Position numbers and translations under genes: made by a program
Source of the DNA: Thinopyrum elongatum
Lineage: Eukaryota > Streptophyta > Magnoliopsida > Poales > Poaceae
Length of the DNA: 64,000 nucleotides
Assembly (NCBI GenBank): GCA_011799875.1
Contig: CM022303.1
Coordinates: 192,931,700-192,995,699, forward strand
Reading direction: 5' to 3'
Part shown: in pieces, positions 35,204-47,667 of the stretch
Position numbering within the stretch: position 1 is the first letter of the stretch
How the letters are laid out: every line of letters starts with the position of its first letter
The notes under the pieces: model-generated
Told to the model about the DNA's origin: nothing
Seen by the model: only the letters and a program-made list of their open reading frames with translations
The model's database searches: none

Positions 35204-36500
35204 TATTGGTGCAATGATAGGCCCCTTATGTTTTGGAGTTTGTTGACATAAACAGTATGGGACTTATGGGTTTGCTCGTGCACACAGAGTACCAGGTCCC
35301 TGAAGTATCGAGGAGTTTGATGCAAACAACGAAGATAATCTCCCTGCGTAGCAGCGAAGGTTATCACCGAAGATGAAGCTAACAAGAGTGACCCCTAAAA
35401 ATTGCTGAAGTTCAAGCAATTGGTTCGGTGTATGTTCGAAGGAAATGACTGCGCTCGAGGAAGAATGAAGACGAGATGAAGACGTAGCATTTGTTTCATT
35501 GTTCTTCTTCTTTCATTGAGTCATAGGACCACCATAGTATTAAGAGGGGTGCAGCGTTCGAAGCTTTGATTCTCTAATGCTAAACCCAAATCCTATGAAA
35601 GCTGTGAGAGAAATCTCCTTGTGTTCCAAGCAAATACTTGCCAGCAAGAGTCTGTGATCTTCTTCGCTGCGAGAGATTTGTCTCGGACCGAGGAGTTAGC
35701 ATTACTTGTTCCTCAAGTAATGTTACCGTTGCTCCAAAATCCGACTGTTGTGAACATGTCGGTTGGCCATTGGCTGGACCTCGTGTCCGAAATGGTCATT
35801 TCCCATCTGGGAAGGCTGCGGCTATAAATAGCCACCCCGCTCCGGCTTTGTCCGGTGGCTGCTGCGTTTGATTCTGAGAAGATTGTTAAGCAACCCACTC
35901 TCTGAGCGATTTGAGTTTAAAATCCACCGAGAGAAAAACCCTAGAGCCGAAGAATTAGATAGTGGTTCAGCATCACTCGAATCTAAGTTTAGTACGCTCC
36001 GCCTATTACTCTTGAGAGCTGCAAACTCTCTAGACGGTTAGGTGTCAATTCTTTCAGAGACCAAGAGTGATTGTGGTTCTTGAAGAAGAAGTCTGTAAAG
36101 GTTCGAAGATCACCTTCAAGTATATACCATGAGTAATCGGCATCGGTTGACGAATCGATTGTCGAGGAGAATAGGGTGAAGAGAGTTTATCTTCCGTGTT
36201 AAGTCACAACCCCTCCAACCAGACGTAGTCCTTGTGCAGAAGGATGAACTGGTCGAACAAATACCTTGTCGCCATCGAGCATCTTCGGTTATCTCTGTCA
36301 CCCATGTTTACCTTCGATGCATTTTCATTCGTGTGATTCGTGTCTATGCATGGCATAGTTTCCTTTCGGTACTCTGTGTTAGTTCGCTGTAGTTTGTTTT
36401 TCATTCATTCTGCTGCTGGGTTCTGAGAGTTTTGAATCTTACGAAGAAAATTTAAAACTCCCATTCACCCCCCCTCTGGTAGACATACTTCGTTCCTACA
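35204..36500 (+). repeat. E5 5' LTR, 1297 bp
   Basis: TATTGGTGCAATGATAGG to CTTCGTTCCTACA. The usual first bases TG are changed to TA in both copies. TATA box CTATAAATAGCC at about 35821-35832. It matches the 3' LTR closely, with scattered changes. Confidence 0.93.
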
Positions 36501-36502
36501 AT

Positions 36503-36514
36503 CGGTATCAGAGC
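36503..36514 (+). promoter_or_regulatory. E5 primer-binding site
   Basis: CGGTATCAGAGC, two bases after the LTR, is the initiator tRNA-Met site TGGTATCAGAGC with one change. Confidence 0.85.
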
Positions 36515-36566
36515 GAGGTACTCCTTGACTCTGCTCATTTTAGTCTAACGACTTTGGAGTTGAAGT

Positions 36567-38615
36567 ATGTCTTCAGTGAACTACAAGTCGCATCTCAAGA
36601 TTACCATATTCGATGGGACGGACTACCCCTTCTGGAAGGAGAAGATGAAGATCCATCTCCAAGAAATAGATGATGACATGTGGAATGTGGTGCAATTCGG
36701 GCTCCATGTTGTTGTACCTCAAGCCCCTTACGATGAAGAAAAGAAGCTTATTCAGCTGGATGCTCGGGCCAAAGATGAGATTGGCGGCCATCTCAATCGG
36801 GCACAATTTCTTCGCTCTCACCAGTGTGAAACTGCGAAGGAATTGTGGGACGTCCTCGGAAAGATCAATGAAGGAGTTTCATCTCAGAAAGAAGCTAGAA
36901 TTGATACTCTTCGAGCCAAGTTCAATTGATTCAAGCGCATTGGAAATGAAAGCTGCCAACAAACCTTCGATCACCTGAGTGATATCGCAAATGAACTTCA
37001 AGGTCTCGGCACCAAAGACATCACTGACCATGAAGTCGTAAAGAAAATGCTTCGATCTCTTGATAGTTCTTTCGACACACTTGTTCTGATGATACGTGAA
37101 CGAGCTGACTTCAAGCACCTCGACTCTGCTGATATCATGGAGAGACTGAACACTCACGAGGAACAGAAAGAAGAGAAAAGAGATCTATATGGCTCAAGTC
37201 TACACAAAAATCATGCTCTCAAGGCTGTGGCTGGTTCCTCCTACGATGGAAATTCCGAAGAAGATTCTGATGACCCAGAAAAACTCAGCAAAGATCTTGC
37301 ACTGATCACGAAAAGATTCCAACGCTTTCACAAGAAGAGTCAGTTCCAAAAAAGAAGTTCAAGCAACTCTGGGGGTTCAAAATCTTCATCAAAACTTGTT
37401 GGAGAATACACCTGTTTCAAGTGCAAAAAGCCTGGACACTTCATTTCGGACTGTCCTCTCTGGGAAGCAGAAATCTGTGCTAGTGGAAGATATGACACTG
37501 GCAACCATCGAGGCAAAAGCAAGAGCAAGAACTACGACTCCGAAGATGAGAAGAAAACGAAGAAATTCTTCAAGAAGAAGGACAGCTCCACTTCAAAATC
37601 TTCGTTAAGATCTTCATCAAAGAACCCTTCCAAGTCCTCCTCCAACCGCAAGAATACCTCTCGCAAGGCCAAGGCGTACATCGGCAAGGAAATGGACTCT
37701 GATGAATAAGAATCGTCAGGTTCCGAAGAAGAAGAAGAATCCGATGAGGATTCCGACTCCGACATGGCTAGCATAGCATGTGCCTCATCTCCTACGACAA
37801 ACTTCTTCGGGAATCCATCAAGCGACAATGAATCTCCTGCCTACTGCTTCATGGCAAAAGCTTCGAAGGAAAAGGTATCCTCCAAAAATCACAAGATTCA
37901 CTCCAGTGATCAATATTCTTCTGATGAGGATGACCATGCTAAGTTGATCAAAATTGCTAACATTCAACAAAACTCTCTTGAGAAAATTGAGAAAACCCTC
38001 AGGAAATCTGAAGGGTTGTTAGTTGAGGAGATGGAGAAAAATCTATCGCTGACCGAAGAGTATTCCACTCTCAAGTCACAGATGGATGAGCTGACAAATC
38101 ATCATGATTTTCTCTCGGTAGACCACAAAAGATTGACCTATGATTACCTGAAAAGGAAACAGGAACTCGTGGCGCTGAGAGAGGCTCATGAGGATTTGGT
38201 CAGAGAAAATTCTCTTCTCGCCCAACAACTTAAAGAGAAACCTGAGGTGTTCGAGCCACACCATGTTTAAAATGCCTTGAACGAACCAATGCTGAATCAA
38301 ATGCTGAATCATCTGTGAATGCTAACCCCTTGGTCGAGGAAAATGGTTCTGTTTCTGATGAAAATGCTAGGTTTAAGGATCTTCTTTAGACAGGAATGTT
38401 CAAATCTCTCAAAGGGCATCAAACCCTCTGTGATGTTTTGAAGAAATCCATTCTTCACAAAAATCCCAGGAAAGAAGGTATCGGTTTCGAAAGGAAACTG
38501 AACAAAAATGGCACCTACCGGGAACCTCATCAATACCCTCAAACTGTGTGGGTTCCTGCAGAGAGCAAAACGCTTGATCCAGCTTTACTCTCGGGATAAG
38601 ACTCTTTCATCCTTG
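36567..38615 (+). pseudogene. E5 gag, first part (up to the E6 insertion)
   Basis: Starts at ATG 36567 (MSSVNYKSHLKITIFDGTDY). One frame is kept to 38270 with TGA at 36927-36929 and TAA at 37707-37709; a shift of frame follows near 38265. It contains a Copia gag domain (WKEKMKIHLQEIDDDMWNVV, KELWDVLGKI). A CCHC zinc knuckle lies at 37413-37454 (C-X2-C-X4-H-X4-C, CFKCKKPGHFISDC). A Ser/Lys-rich basic tail, an acidic stretch and a predicted coiled coil (37970-38250) follow. Gag binds element RNA and forms particles. The frame leading into the insertion (TYREPHQYPQTVWVPAESKT) resumes at 47250. Confidence 0.88.
38611..38615. other. Probable target-site duplication CCTTG / CCCTG (E6)
   Basis: CCTTG precedes the left end of E6; CCCTG (47245-47249) follows its right end, one base different. 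Taking out E6 and one copy rejoins the E5 gag frame without a shift, which supports a 5-bp duplication with a later point change. Confidence 0.8.
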
Positions 38616-40373
38616 TGTGGGAAACGTAGCATGCAATTTCAAAAAAATTCCTACGCTCACGCAAGATCTATCTAGGAGATGCATAGCAACGAGAGGGGGA
38701 GAGTGTGTCTACATACCCTCGTAGACCGAAACTGGAAGCGTTTGCCAACACGGTTGATGTAGTCGAACTTCTTCTCGTTCCGACCGATCAAGCACCGAAC
38801 GTATGGCACCTCCGAGTTCTGCACATGTTCAGCTCGATGACGTCCCTCGAACTCTTGATCCAGCAAAGTGTCAAGGAAGTAGATGAGTTCTGTCAGCATG
38901 ACGGCGTGGTGATGGTGATGGTGAGGTGATCCGCGCAAGGCTTCGCCTAAGCACTACGAAGATATGACCATGGGAGTAAACGGTGGAGGGGGCGCCGCAC
39001 ACGGCTATGCAATAGTCTGGGGTGTGCTAGGGCCCCCCCCCCCACATATATATATAGGTAGGAGGGGGAGGGGAGGCAGCCAGGGCGCACCTAGGGTTGG
39101 CCGCCGCCCCCTAGGGGCCCTGCCTTGCCCTGCGCCCCCCTTTCCATGTATGCATGAAGGGGAAGGAAAGAGGGGGATGAGGGAAGGAAGTGGGAATCCT
39201 AATCCACACTTCCCTTCCCCTTCCCCCTTTCCTTCTCCTCCTCCTATAGCCTTATAGGGCGCACCAACCCCTTGTGGGCTGGTGTGTTCCTTCACGAGGC
39301 CCATATGGCCCATAGGATTGCCGGGGGTACCCGAAACACCTTCTCGTGACCCGATAAGTACCTGATACACTCCGGAACACTTCTGGTGTCTGAATACCAT
39401 CGTCCTATATATCAATATTTACCTCTCGACCATTTCGAGACTCCTCGTCATGTCCGTGATCTCATCCGGGACTCTAAACAACATTCGGTCACCAAATCAC
39501 ATAACTCATATAATACAAAATCGTCATCGAACGTTAAGCGTGCGGACCCTACGGGTTCGAGAACTATGTAGACATGACCGAGACACCTCTCTGGTCAATA
39601 ACCAATAGAGGAACCTGGATGCTCATATTGGCTCCCACATATTCTACGAAGATCTTTATCGGTCGAACCATTATGACAACATACATTATTCCCTTTGTCC
39701 ATCGGTATGTTACTTGCCCGAGATTCGATCGTCGGTATCTTTATACCTAGTTCAATCTCGTTACCGGCAAGTCTCTTTACTCGTTCCATAATACATCATC
39801 CTGTGACTAAGTCACTTTGCTTGCAAGGCTTCTTATGATGTGCATTACCGAGAGGGCCCAGAGATACCTCTCCGATACTCGGAGTGACAAGTCCTAATCT
39901 CGATCTATGCCAACCCAACAGACACCTTCGGAGATACCTATAGAGCATCTTTATAATCACCCAGTTACGTTGTGATGTTTTATAGCACACAAGGCATTCC
40001 TCCGGTATCCGGGAGTTGCATAATCTCATAGTCGAAGGAATATGTATTTGACATGAAGAAAGCAGTAGCAATAAAACTGAACGATCATTATGCTAAGCTA
40101 ACGGATGGGTCTTGTCCATCACATCATTCTCCTAATGATGTGATCCCGTTCATCAAATGACAACACATGTCTATGGTTAGGAAACTTAACCATCTTTGAT
40201 TAACGAGCTAGTCTAGTAGAGGCTTACTAGGGACACAGTGTTTTGTCTATGTATCCACACATGTATCAAGTTTCCGGTTAATACAGTTCTAGCATGAATA
40301 ATAAACATTTATCATGATGTAAGGAAATATAAAATAACAACTTTATTATTGCCTCTAGGGCATATTTCCTTCA
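38616..40373 (-). repeat. E6 3' LTR, 1758 bp
   Basis: Nearly identical to 45495-47244 by eye. It differs notably by an expanded C-run and (TA)n at about 39034-39058, where the other copy reads CACATAAAGG. Confidence 0.95.
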
Positions 40374-41392
40374 GTCTCCCACTTGCACTAGAGTCAATAA
40401 TCTAGTTCACATCGCCATGTGATTTAACACCAATAGTTCACATCTTTATGTGATTAACACCCATAGTTCACATCGCCATGTGACCAACACCCAAAGGGTT
40501 TACTAGAGTTAATAATCTAGTTCACATCGCTATGTGATTAACACCCAAAGAGTACTAAGGTGTGATCATGTTTTGCTTGTGAGAGAAGTTTAGTCAACGG
40601 GTCTGCCACATTCAGATCCGTGTGTATTTTGCAAATTTCTATGTCTAGAATGCTCTGCATGGAGCTACTCTAGCTAATTGCTCCCACGTTCAATATGTAT
40701 CTAGATTGAGACTTAGAGTCATCTAGATCAGTGTCAAAGCTTGCATCGACATAACCCTTTACGATGAACTCTTTGTCACCTCCATAACCGAGAAACATTT
40801 CCTTAGTCCTCTTTAGGTACCTAAGGATAATTTTGACCGCTGTCCTAGTGATCTACTCCTGGATCACTATTGTACCCCATTGCCAAACTTATGGCAAGGT
40901 ACACAATAGGTCTGGTACACAACATGGCATACTTTATAGAACTTATGGCTGAGGCATAGGGAATGACTTTCATTCTCTCTCTATATTCTGCTGTGGTCGG
41001 GTTTTGAGTCTTACTCAACTTCATACCTTACATCTCAGGCAAGAACTCCTTCTTTGACTGATCCATTTTGAACTCCTTCAAAATCTTATCAAGGTATGTA
41101 CTCATCGAAAGTCTTATCAAGCGTCTTGATCTATCTCTATAGATCTTGATGCCCAATATGTAAGCAGCTTCACCGAGGTCTTTCTTTGAAAAAACACCTT
41201 TCAAACACTCCTTTCTGCTTTCCAGAAAATTCTACATCATTTCTGATCAACAATATGTCATTCACATATACTTATCAGAAAGGTTGTAGTGCTCCCACTC
41301 ACTTTCTTGTAAATACAAGCTTCACCACAAGTCTGTATAAAACTATATGCTTTGATCAACTCATCAAAGCGTATATTCCAACTCCGAGATGC

Positions 41393-43170
41393 TTACACCA
41401 GTCCATAGATGGATCGCTGGAGCTTGTACACTTTGTTAGCACCTTTAGGATTGACAAAACCTTCTGGTTGCATCATATACAACTCTTCTTTAATAAATCC
41501 ATTAAGGAATGTAGTTTTGACATCCATTTGCCAGATTTCATAAAATACGGCAATTGCTAACATGATTCGAACAGACTTAAGCATCGATACGAGTGAGAAA
41601 ATCTCATCGTAGTCAACACCTTGAACTTGTCGAAAACCTTTTTGCGACAATTCGAGCTTTGTAGAGAGTAACACTACCATCAGCTTCCGTCTTCGTCTTG
41701 AAGATCCATTTATTCTCAATGGCTCGCCGATCATCGGGCAAGTCAACCAAAGTCCACACTTTGTTCTCATACATGGATCCTATCTCAGATTTCTTGGCCT
41801 CAAGCACTGTCGGAATCTGGGTTCATCATATCTTCTTCATAGTTCATAGGTTCGTCATGGTCTAGTAACATGACTTCCAGGAAAGGATTACCGTACCACT
41901 CTGGTGCGGATCGTGTTCTGGTTGACCTATGAGGTTCTGTAGTAACTTGATTCGAAGTTTCATGATCATCATCATTAGCTTCCTCTCTAGTTGGTGTAGG
42001 CATCACGGGAACGGTTTTCTCTGATGAACTACTTTCCTATTTGAGAGAAGGTACGATTACCTCATCAAGTTCTACTTTCCTCCCACTCACTTCTTTCGAG
42101 AGAAACTCCTTCTCTAGAAAGGTTCCATTCTTGGCAACAAAGATCTTGCCTTCGGATCTGTGGTAAAAGGTGTACCCAATGGTTTCCTTAGGGTATCCTA
42201 TGAAGACGCACTTCTCCGATTTGGGTTCGAGCTTATCAGGCTAAAGCCTTTTGACATAAGTGTCGCAAACCCAAACTTTAAGAAATGACAGCTTAGGTTT
42301 CTTGCCAAAACACAGTTCATACGGTGTCGTCTCAACGGATTTAGACGGTGCCCTATTTAACGTGAATGTAGCTGTCTCTAATGCATAACCCCAAAACGAT
42401 AGTGGTAAATCGGTAAGAGACATCATAGATCGCAACATATCTAATAAAGTACGGTTACGATGTTCGGACACACCATTACACTGTGGTGTTCCAGGTAGCG
42501 TGAGTTGTGAAACTATTCCACATTGTTTTAAATGAAGGCCAAACTCGTAACTCAAATATTCGCCTCCGCGATCAGATCGTAGAAACTCTATTTTCTTGTT
42601 ACGATGATTATCCACTTCACTCTGAAATTCTCTAAACTTTTCAAATGTTTCAGACTTGTGTTTCATTAAGTAGATATACACATATCTGCTCAAATCATCT
42701 GTGAAGGTCAGAAAATAACGATACCCGCCGCATGCCTCAACACTCATCGGACCGCATACATCGGTATGTATTATTTCCAATAAGTCATTGGCTCGCTCCA
42801 TTGTTCCGGAGAATGGAGTTTTAGTCATCTTGCCCATGAGGCATGGTTCGCAAGTATCAAATGATTCATAATCAAGTGATTCCAAAAGTCCATCTGCATG
42901 GAGTTTCTTCATGCGCTTTACACCAATATGACCAAAACGGCAGTGCCACAAGTATGTTGCACTATCATTATCAACTTTGCATCTTTTGGCATCAATATTA
43001 TGAATATGTGTATTACTATGATCGAGATTCAATAAACCCTTTACATTGGGTGTATGACCATAGAAGGTTTTATTCATGTAAACAGAACAGCAATTATTCT
43101 TTGACTTAAATGAATAACTGTATTGCAATAAACATGATCCAATCAAATTCATGCTCAACGCAAACACCAA
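41393..43170 (-). pseudogene. E6 pol: integrase and reverse transcriptase remnants
   Basis: Minus-strand reading: integrase zinc-binding part (LWHCRFGHIGVKRMKKLHAD, then CEPCLMGK), catalytic core with Asp in IIHTDVCGP, Asp in FLRSDRGGEY and Glu in CNGVSEHRNRT (36 residues after the second Asp), and a Copia linker (42240-41800). Then comes the start of reverse transcriptase (VQGVDYDEIFSLV, QMDVKTTFLNGFIKEELYM) ending in a stop at 41393. Stops or frame breaks occur at about 42240, 42040, 41810 and 41620. Sequence from 41390 to 40400 still resembles reverse transcriptase/RNase H in pieces but with many breaks. Not functional. Confidence 0.88.
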
Positions 43171-43194
43171 ATAACATTTATTTTAGGTTCAACA

Positions 43195-44011
43195 CTAATC
43201 CCGAAGATAGAGGGAGTATGCGATGGTGATCTTATCAACCTTGGAATCATTTCCAACACACATCGTCATCTCGCCCTTAACTAGTCTCTGTTCATTTTGC
43301 AACTCCTGTTTCGAGTTACTAATCTTAGCAACTGAACCAGTATCAAATACCCATGGGCTACTATGAACACTAGTAAAGTACACATCAATAACATGTATAT
43401 CAAATATACTTTTGTTCACTTTGCCATCCTTCTTATCCGCCAATTATTTGGGATCGTTCCGCTTCAAGTGACCATTCCCTTTGCAGTAGAAGCACTTAGT
43501 TTCAGGCTTAGGTCTAGCTTTGTGCTTCTTCACGGGAGTGGCAACTTGCTTGCCATTCTTCTTGAAGTTCCCTTTCTTTCCCTTTGCCCTTTTTCTTGAA
43601 ACTAGTGGTCTTATTAACCATCAACACTTGATGCTCTTTCTTGACTTCTACCTTCGTCGATTTCAGCATCACGAAGAGCCCGGGAATCATTTTCGTCATC
43701 CCTTGCATATTATAGTTCATCACAAAGTTCCAGTAACTTGGTGATAGTGACTAGAGAACTCTGTCAATCACTATCTTATCTGGAAGATTAACTCCCACTT
43801 GATTCAAGCGATTGTACTACCCAGATATTCTGAGCATATGCTCACTGGTTGAGCTATTCTCCTCCATCTCGTAGGCAAAGTACTTGTCAGAGGTCTCATA
43901 CCTCTCGACACGGGCATGAGTCTGAAATACAAATTTCAGCTCTTGGAACATCTCATATGTTCCATGGCATTCAAAACTTCTTTGAAGCCCCGATTCTAAG
44001 CTGTAAAGCAT
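43195..44011 (-). pseudogene. E6 gag C-terminal part and protease remnants
   Basis: Minus strand: gag helices (MLYSLESGLQRSFECHGTYE, DKYFAYEMEENSSTSEHMLR), a degenerate zinc knuckle (CFYCKGNGHLKRND, where the last Cys is lost) near 43490-43450, and a protease start (SPWVFDTGSVAKI, D-T-G active site) near 43350. Several frame breaks. The N-terminal gag (44012-45480) is too decayed to call in pieces. Confidence 0.8.
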
Positions 44012-45494
44012 GGCGCACTAAACTATCAAGTAGTCATCATATTGAGCTTTGTCAAACGTTCATAACGTCTGCATCTGCTCCTGCAATAGGTCTGTCACAT
44101 AGCGGTGCATCAAGGACATAATTCTTCTATGCAGCAATGAGAATAATCCTCAGATCATGGACCCAGTCCGCATCATTGCTACTATCATCTTTCAACTTAG
44201 TTTTCTCTAGGAACATATCAAAATAAAACAGGAGAGCTATATGCGAGCTATTGATCTACAACATAGATATGCAAATACTATCAGGACTAAGTTCAAGATA
44301 AATTAAGTTCAATTAATCATATTACTTAAGAACTCCCACTTAGATAGACATCCCTTGAGTCATCTAAATGATCACATGATCCAAATCAACTAAACCATGT
44401 CCGATCATCACGTGAGATGGAGTAGTTTTCAATGGTGAACATCTCTACGTTGATCATATCTACTATTATATGATTCAAGTTCGACCTTTCGGACTCCGGT
44501 GTTCCGAGGCCATGTCTGTACATGCTAGGCTCGTCAAGTTTAACCCGAGTATTCCGCATGTGCAAAACTGTCTTGCACCCATTGTATGTGAACGTAGAGC
44601 CTATCACACCCGATCATCACGTGGTGTCTTAGCACGACGAACTGTCACAATGGTGCATACTCAGGGAGAACACTTATACCTTGAAATTTTAGTAAGGGAT
44701 CATCTTATAATGCTACCGCCGTACTAAGAAAAATAAGATGCATACAAGATAAACATCACATGCAATCAAAATATGTGACATGATATGGCCATCATCATCT
44801 TGTGCCTTTGATCTCCATCTCCAAAGCATCATCATGATCTCCATCGTCACCTGCTCGACACCTTGATCTCCATCGTTGCATCGTGGTCGTCTTGCCAACT
44901 ATTGCTTCTACAACTATCACTAATGCATAGTGATAAAGTAAAGCAATTTCATGGCGTTTGCATTTCATACAATAAAGCGACAACCATAAGGCTCCTGCCA
45001 GTTGCCGATAACTTTTACAAAACATGATCATCTCATACAACAATGCATATCACATCATGTCCTGACCATATCACATCACAACATGCCCTGCAAAAACAAG
45101 TTAGACGTCCTCTACTTTGTTGTTGCAAGTTTTACGTGGCTGCTACGGGCTTCTAGCAAGAACCGTTCTTACCTACGCATCAAAACCACAACGGTGATTT
45201 ATCAAATTTGTTGTTTTAACCTTCAACAAGGACTGGCCGCAGTCAAATTCGATTCAACTAAAGTAGGAGAAACAGACACCCGCCAGCCACCTTTATGCAA
45301 AACTAGTTGCATGTCTGTCGGTGGAACCGATCTCATTAACGTGGTCATGTAAGGTTGGTCTGGGCCGCTTCATCCAACAATACCGCCGAATCAAAATAAG
45401 ACATTGGTGGTAAGCAGTATGACAATCACCGCCTACAACTCTTTGTGTTCTACTCATGCATATCATCTACGCATAGACCTGACTCAGATGCCAT

Positions 45495-47244
45495 TGTGGG
45501 AAACGTAGCATGCAATTTCAAAAAAATTCCTATGCTCACGCAAGATCTATCTAGGAGATGCATATCAATGAGAGGGGGGAGTGTGTCTACGTACCCTCGT
45601 AGACCGAAAGCGGAAGCGTTTGCCAACGCGGTTGATGTAGTCGAACTTCTTCTCGTTCCGACCGATCAAGCACCGAACGTACGGCACCTCCGAGTTCTGC
45701 ACATGTTCAGCTCGATGACGTCCCTCGAACTCTTGATCCAGCAAAGTGTCGAGGAAGTAGATGAGTTCTGTCAGCACGACGGTGTGGTGACGGTGATGGT
45801 GAGGTGATCCGCGCAGGGCTTCGCCTAAGCACTACGAAGATATGACCGTGGGAGTAAACGGTGGAGGGGGGCGCCGCACACGGCTATGCAATAGTCTGGG
45901 GTGTGCTAGGGGCGCCCCCCCACATAAAGGTAGGAGGGGGAGGGGAAGCAGCCAGGGCACGCCTAGGGTTGGCCGCCGCCCCCTAGGGGCCCTGCCTTGC
46001 CTTGCGCCCCCTTTCCATGTATGCATGAAGGGGAAGGAAAGAGGGGGGTGAGGGAAGGAAGTGGGAATCCTAATCCACACTTCCCTTCCCCTTCCCCCCT
46101 TTCCTTCTCCTCCTCCTATAGCCTTATAGGGCGCACCAGCCCCTTGTGGGCTGGTGTGTTCCTTCACAAGGCCCATATGGCCCATATGATTGCCGGGGGT
46201 ACCCGAAACACCTTCTGGTGACCCGATAAGTACCTGATACCCTCCGGAACACTTCCGGTGTCCGAATACCATCGTCCTATATATCAATCTTTACCTCTCG
46301 ACCATTTCGAGACTCCTCGTCATGTCCGTGATCTCATCCGGGACTCCGAACAACATTCGGTCACCAAATCACATAACTCATATAATACAAAATCGTCATC
46401 GAACGTTAAGCGTGCGGACCCTACGGGTTCGAGAACTATGTAGACATGACCGAGACACCTCTCCGGTCAATAACCAATAGCGGAACCTGGATGCTCATAT
46501 TGGCTCCCACATATTCTACGAAGATCTTTATCGGTCGAACCGTTATGACAACATACATTATTCCCTTTGTCCATCGGTATGTTACTTGACCGAGATTCGA
46601 TCGTCGGTATCTTTATACCTAGTTCAATCTTGTTACTGGCAAGTCTCTTTACTCGTTCCGTAATACATCATCATGTGACTAAGTCACTTTGCTTGCAAGG
46701 CTTCTTATGATGTGCACTACCGAGAGGGCCCAGAGATACCTCTCTGATACTCGGAGTGACAAATCCTAATCTCGATCTATGCCAACCCAACAGACACCTT
46801 CGGAGATACCTGTAGAGCATCTTTATAATCACCCAGTTATGTTGTGACGTTTGATAGCACACAAGGCATTCCTCCAGTATCCAGGAGTTGCATAATCTCA
46901 TAGTCGAAGGAATATGTATTTGACATGAAGAAAGCAGTAGCAATAAAACTGAACGATCATTATGCTAAGCTAACGGATGGGTCTTGTCCATCACATCATT
47001 CTCCTAATGATGTGATCCCGTTCATCAAATGACAACACATATCTATGGTTAGGAAACTTAACCACCTTTGATTAACGAGCTAGTCTAGTAGAGGCTTACT
47101 AGGGACACAATGTTTGTCTATGTATCCACACATGTATCAAGTTTCCGGTTAATACAATTCTAGCATGAATAATAAACATTTATCATGATGTAAGGAAATA
47201 TAAAATAACAACTTTATTATTGCCTCTAGGGCATATTTCCTTCA
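45495..47244 (-). repeat. E6 5' LTR, 1750 bp
   Basis: Minus-strand start TGAAGGAAATATGCCC (47244) to TTTCCCACA (45495). Followed on the minus strand by the primer site TGGCATCTGAGT (45493-45482), a tRNA-Met-type site with two changes. Confidence 0.95.
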
Positions 47245-47249
47245 CCCTG

Positions 47250-47667
47250 AATATCCTGATGATGATTCTCTGGACAACTATAAGTTGTTTAAGAATCAAC
47301 TTGGTGAGGCTTATGCTCGCTATGTTGGACCAAACAGCAGAAATGGCTCCCCAAAGAAAGCTATTTGGGTGCCTAAGAAAACTGTTGATGCCTTACCTAT
47401 TACTGCTAAACTAACCATGTAGGCAGAAAAAGTTCAACATCATGAGTACATGCATACCTCATTCAATCATTTTACTCATGCCTCTGGAAGGAATTTTAAT
47501 GCTTATTCCTTCAATTATGCTCGTACCTCATCGAACAACAATTATGCTTATCGAAAGAAATCCCATCCCGCTCATTCTACTATTTCGAAGCCACCTGCAA
47601 AGATGTGGGTGGTTAAGAAAGCCTAATTCTTCTACAGGACTATGTCTCCGGGTGTACAGAATGGATA
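47250..47667 (+). pseudogene. E5 gag C-terminal part after the E6 insertion
   Basis: Continues the gag frame interrupted at 38615 (EYPDDDSLDNYKLFKNQLGE, then KKAIWVPKKTVDALPI). It runs through a TAG near 47419 and a Ser/Asn/Tyr-rich region (FNAYSFNYARTSSNNNYAYR), and ends in WVVKKA at a TAA near 47624. The protease frame begins shortly after. Confidence 0.8.

Larger units (their letters stand above)
38616..47244 (-). mobile_element. E6: Angela/BARE1-like Copia element, minus strand, inserted in E5 gag
   Basis: LTRs at 45495-47244 (5') and 38616-40373 (3') enclose a decayed gag-pol on the minus strand. The LTR opens TGAAGGAAATATGCCCTAGAGGCAATAATAAAG, which is the well-known Angela/WIS/BARE1 opening, and ends TTTCCCACA. 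A primer site (45493-45482, TGGCATCTGAGT) follows the 5' LTR and a polypurine tract (AGTGGGAGAC, near 40374-40385) precedes the 3' LTR. Total 8.6 kb, normal for the family. Confidence 0.95.

Noticed and set aside
35207..35216. E5 LTR starting at the inner TGGTGCAATG
   Set aside because: Starting at TATTGG (35204) gives an exact 5-bp TSD (GATCC) on both sides; the inner start does not.
36116..36404. Minus-strand ORFs in both E5 LTRs (also 62036-62324)
   Set aside because: Duplicated only because the LTR is duplicated; no domain and no support.
39005..39415. Minus-strand Gly/Pro-rich ORFs in both E6 LTRs (also 45832-46287)
   Set aside because: Purine-rich LTR sequence; known non-coding part of Angela-type LTRs.
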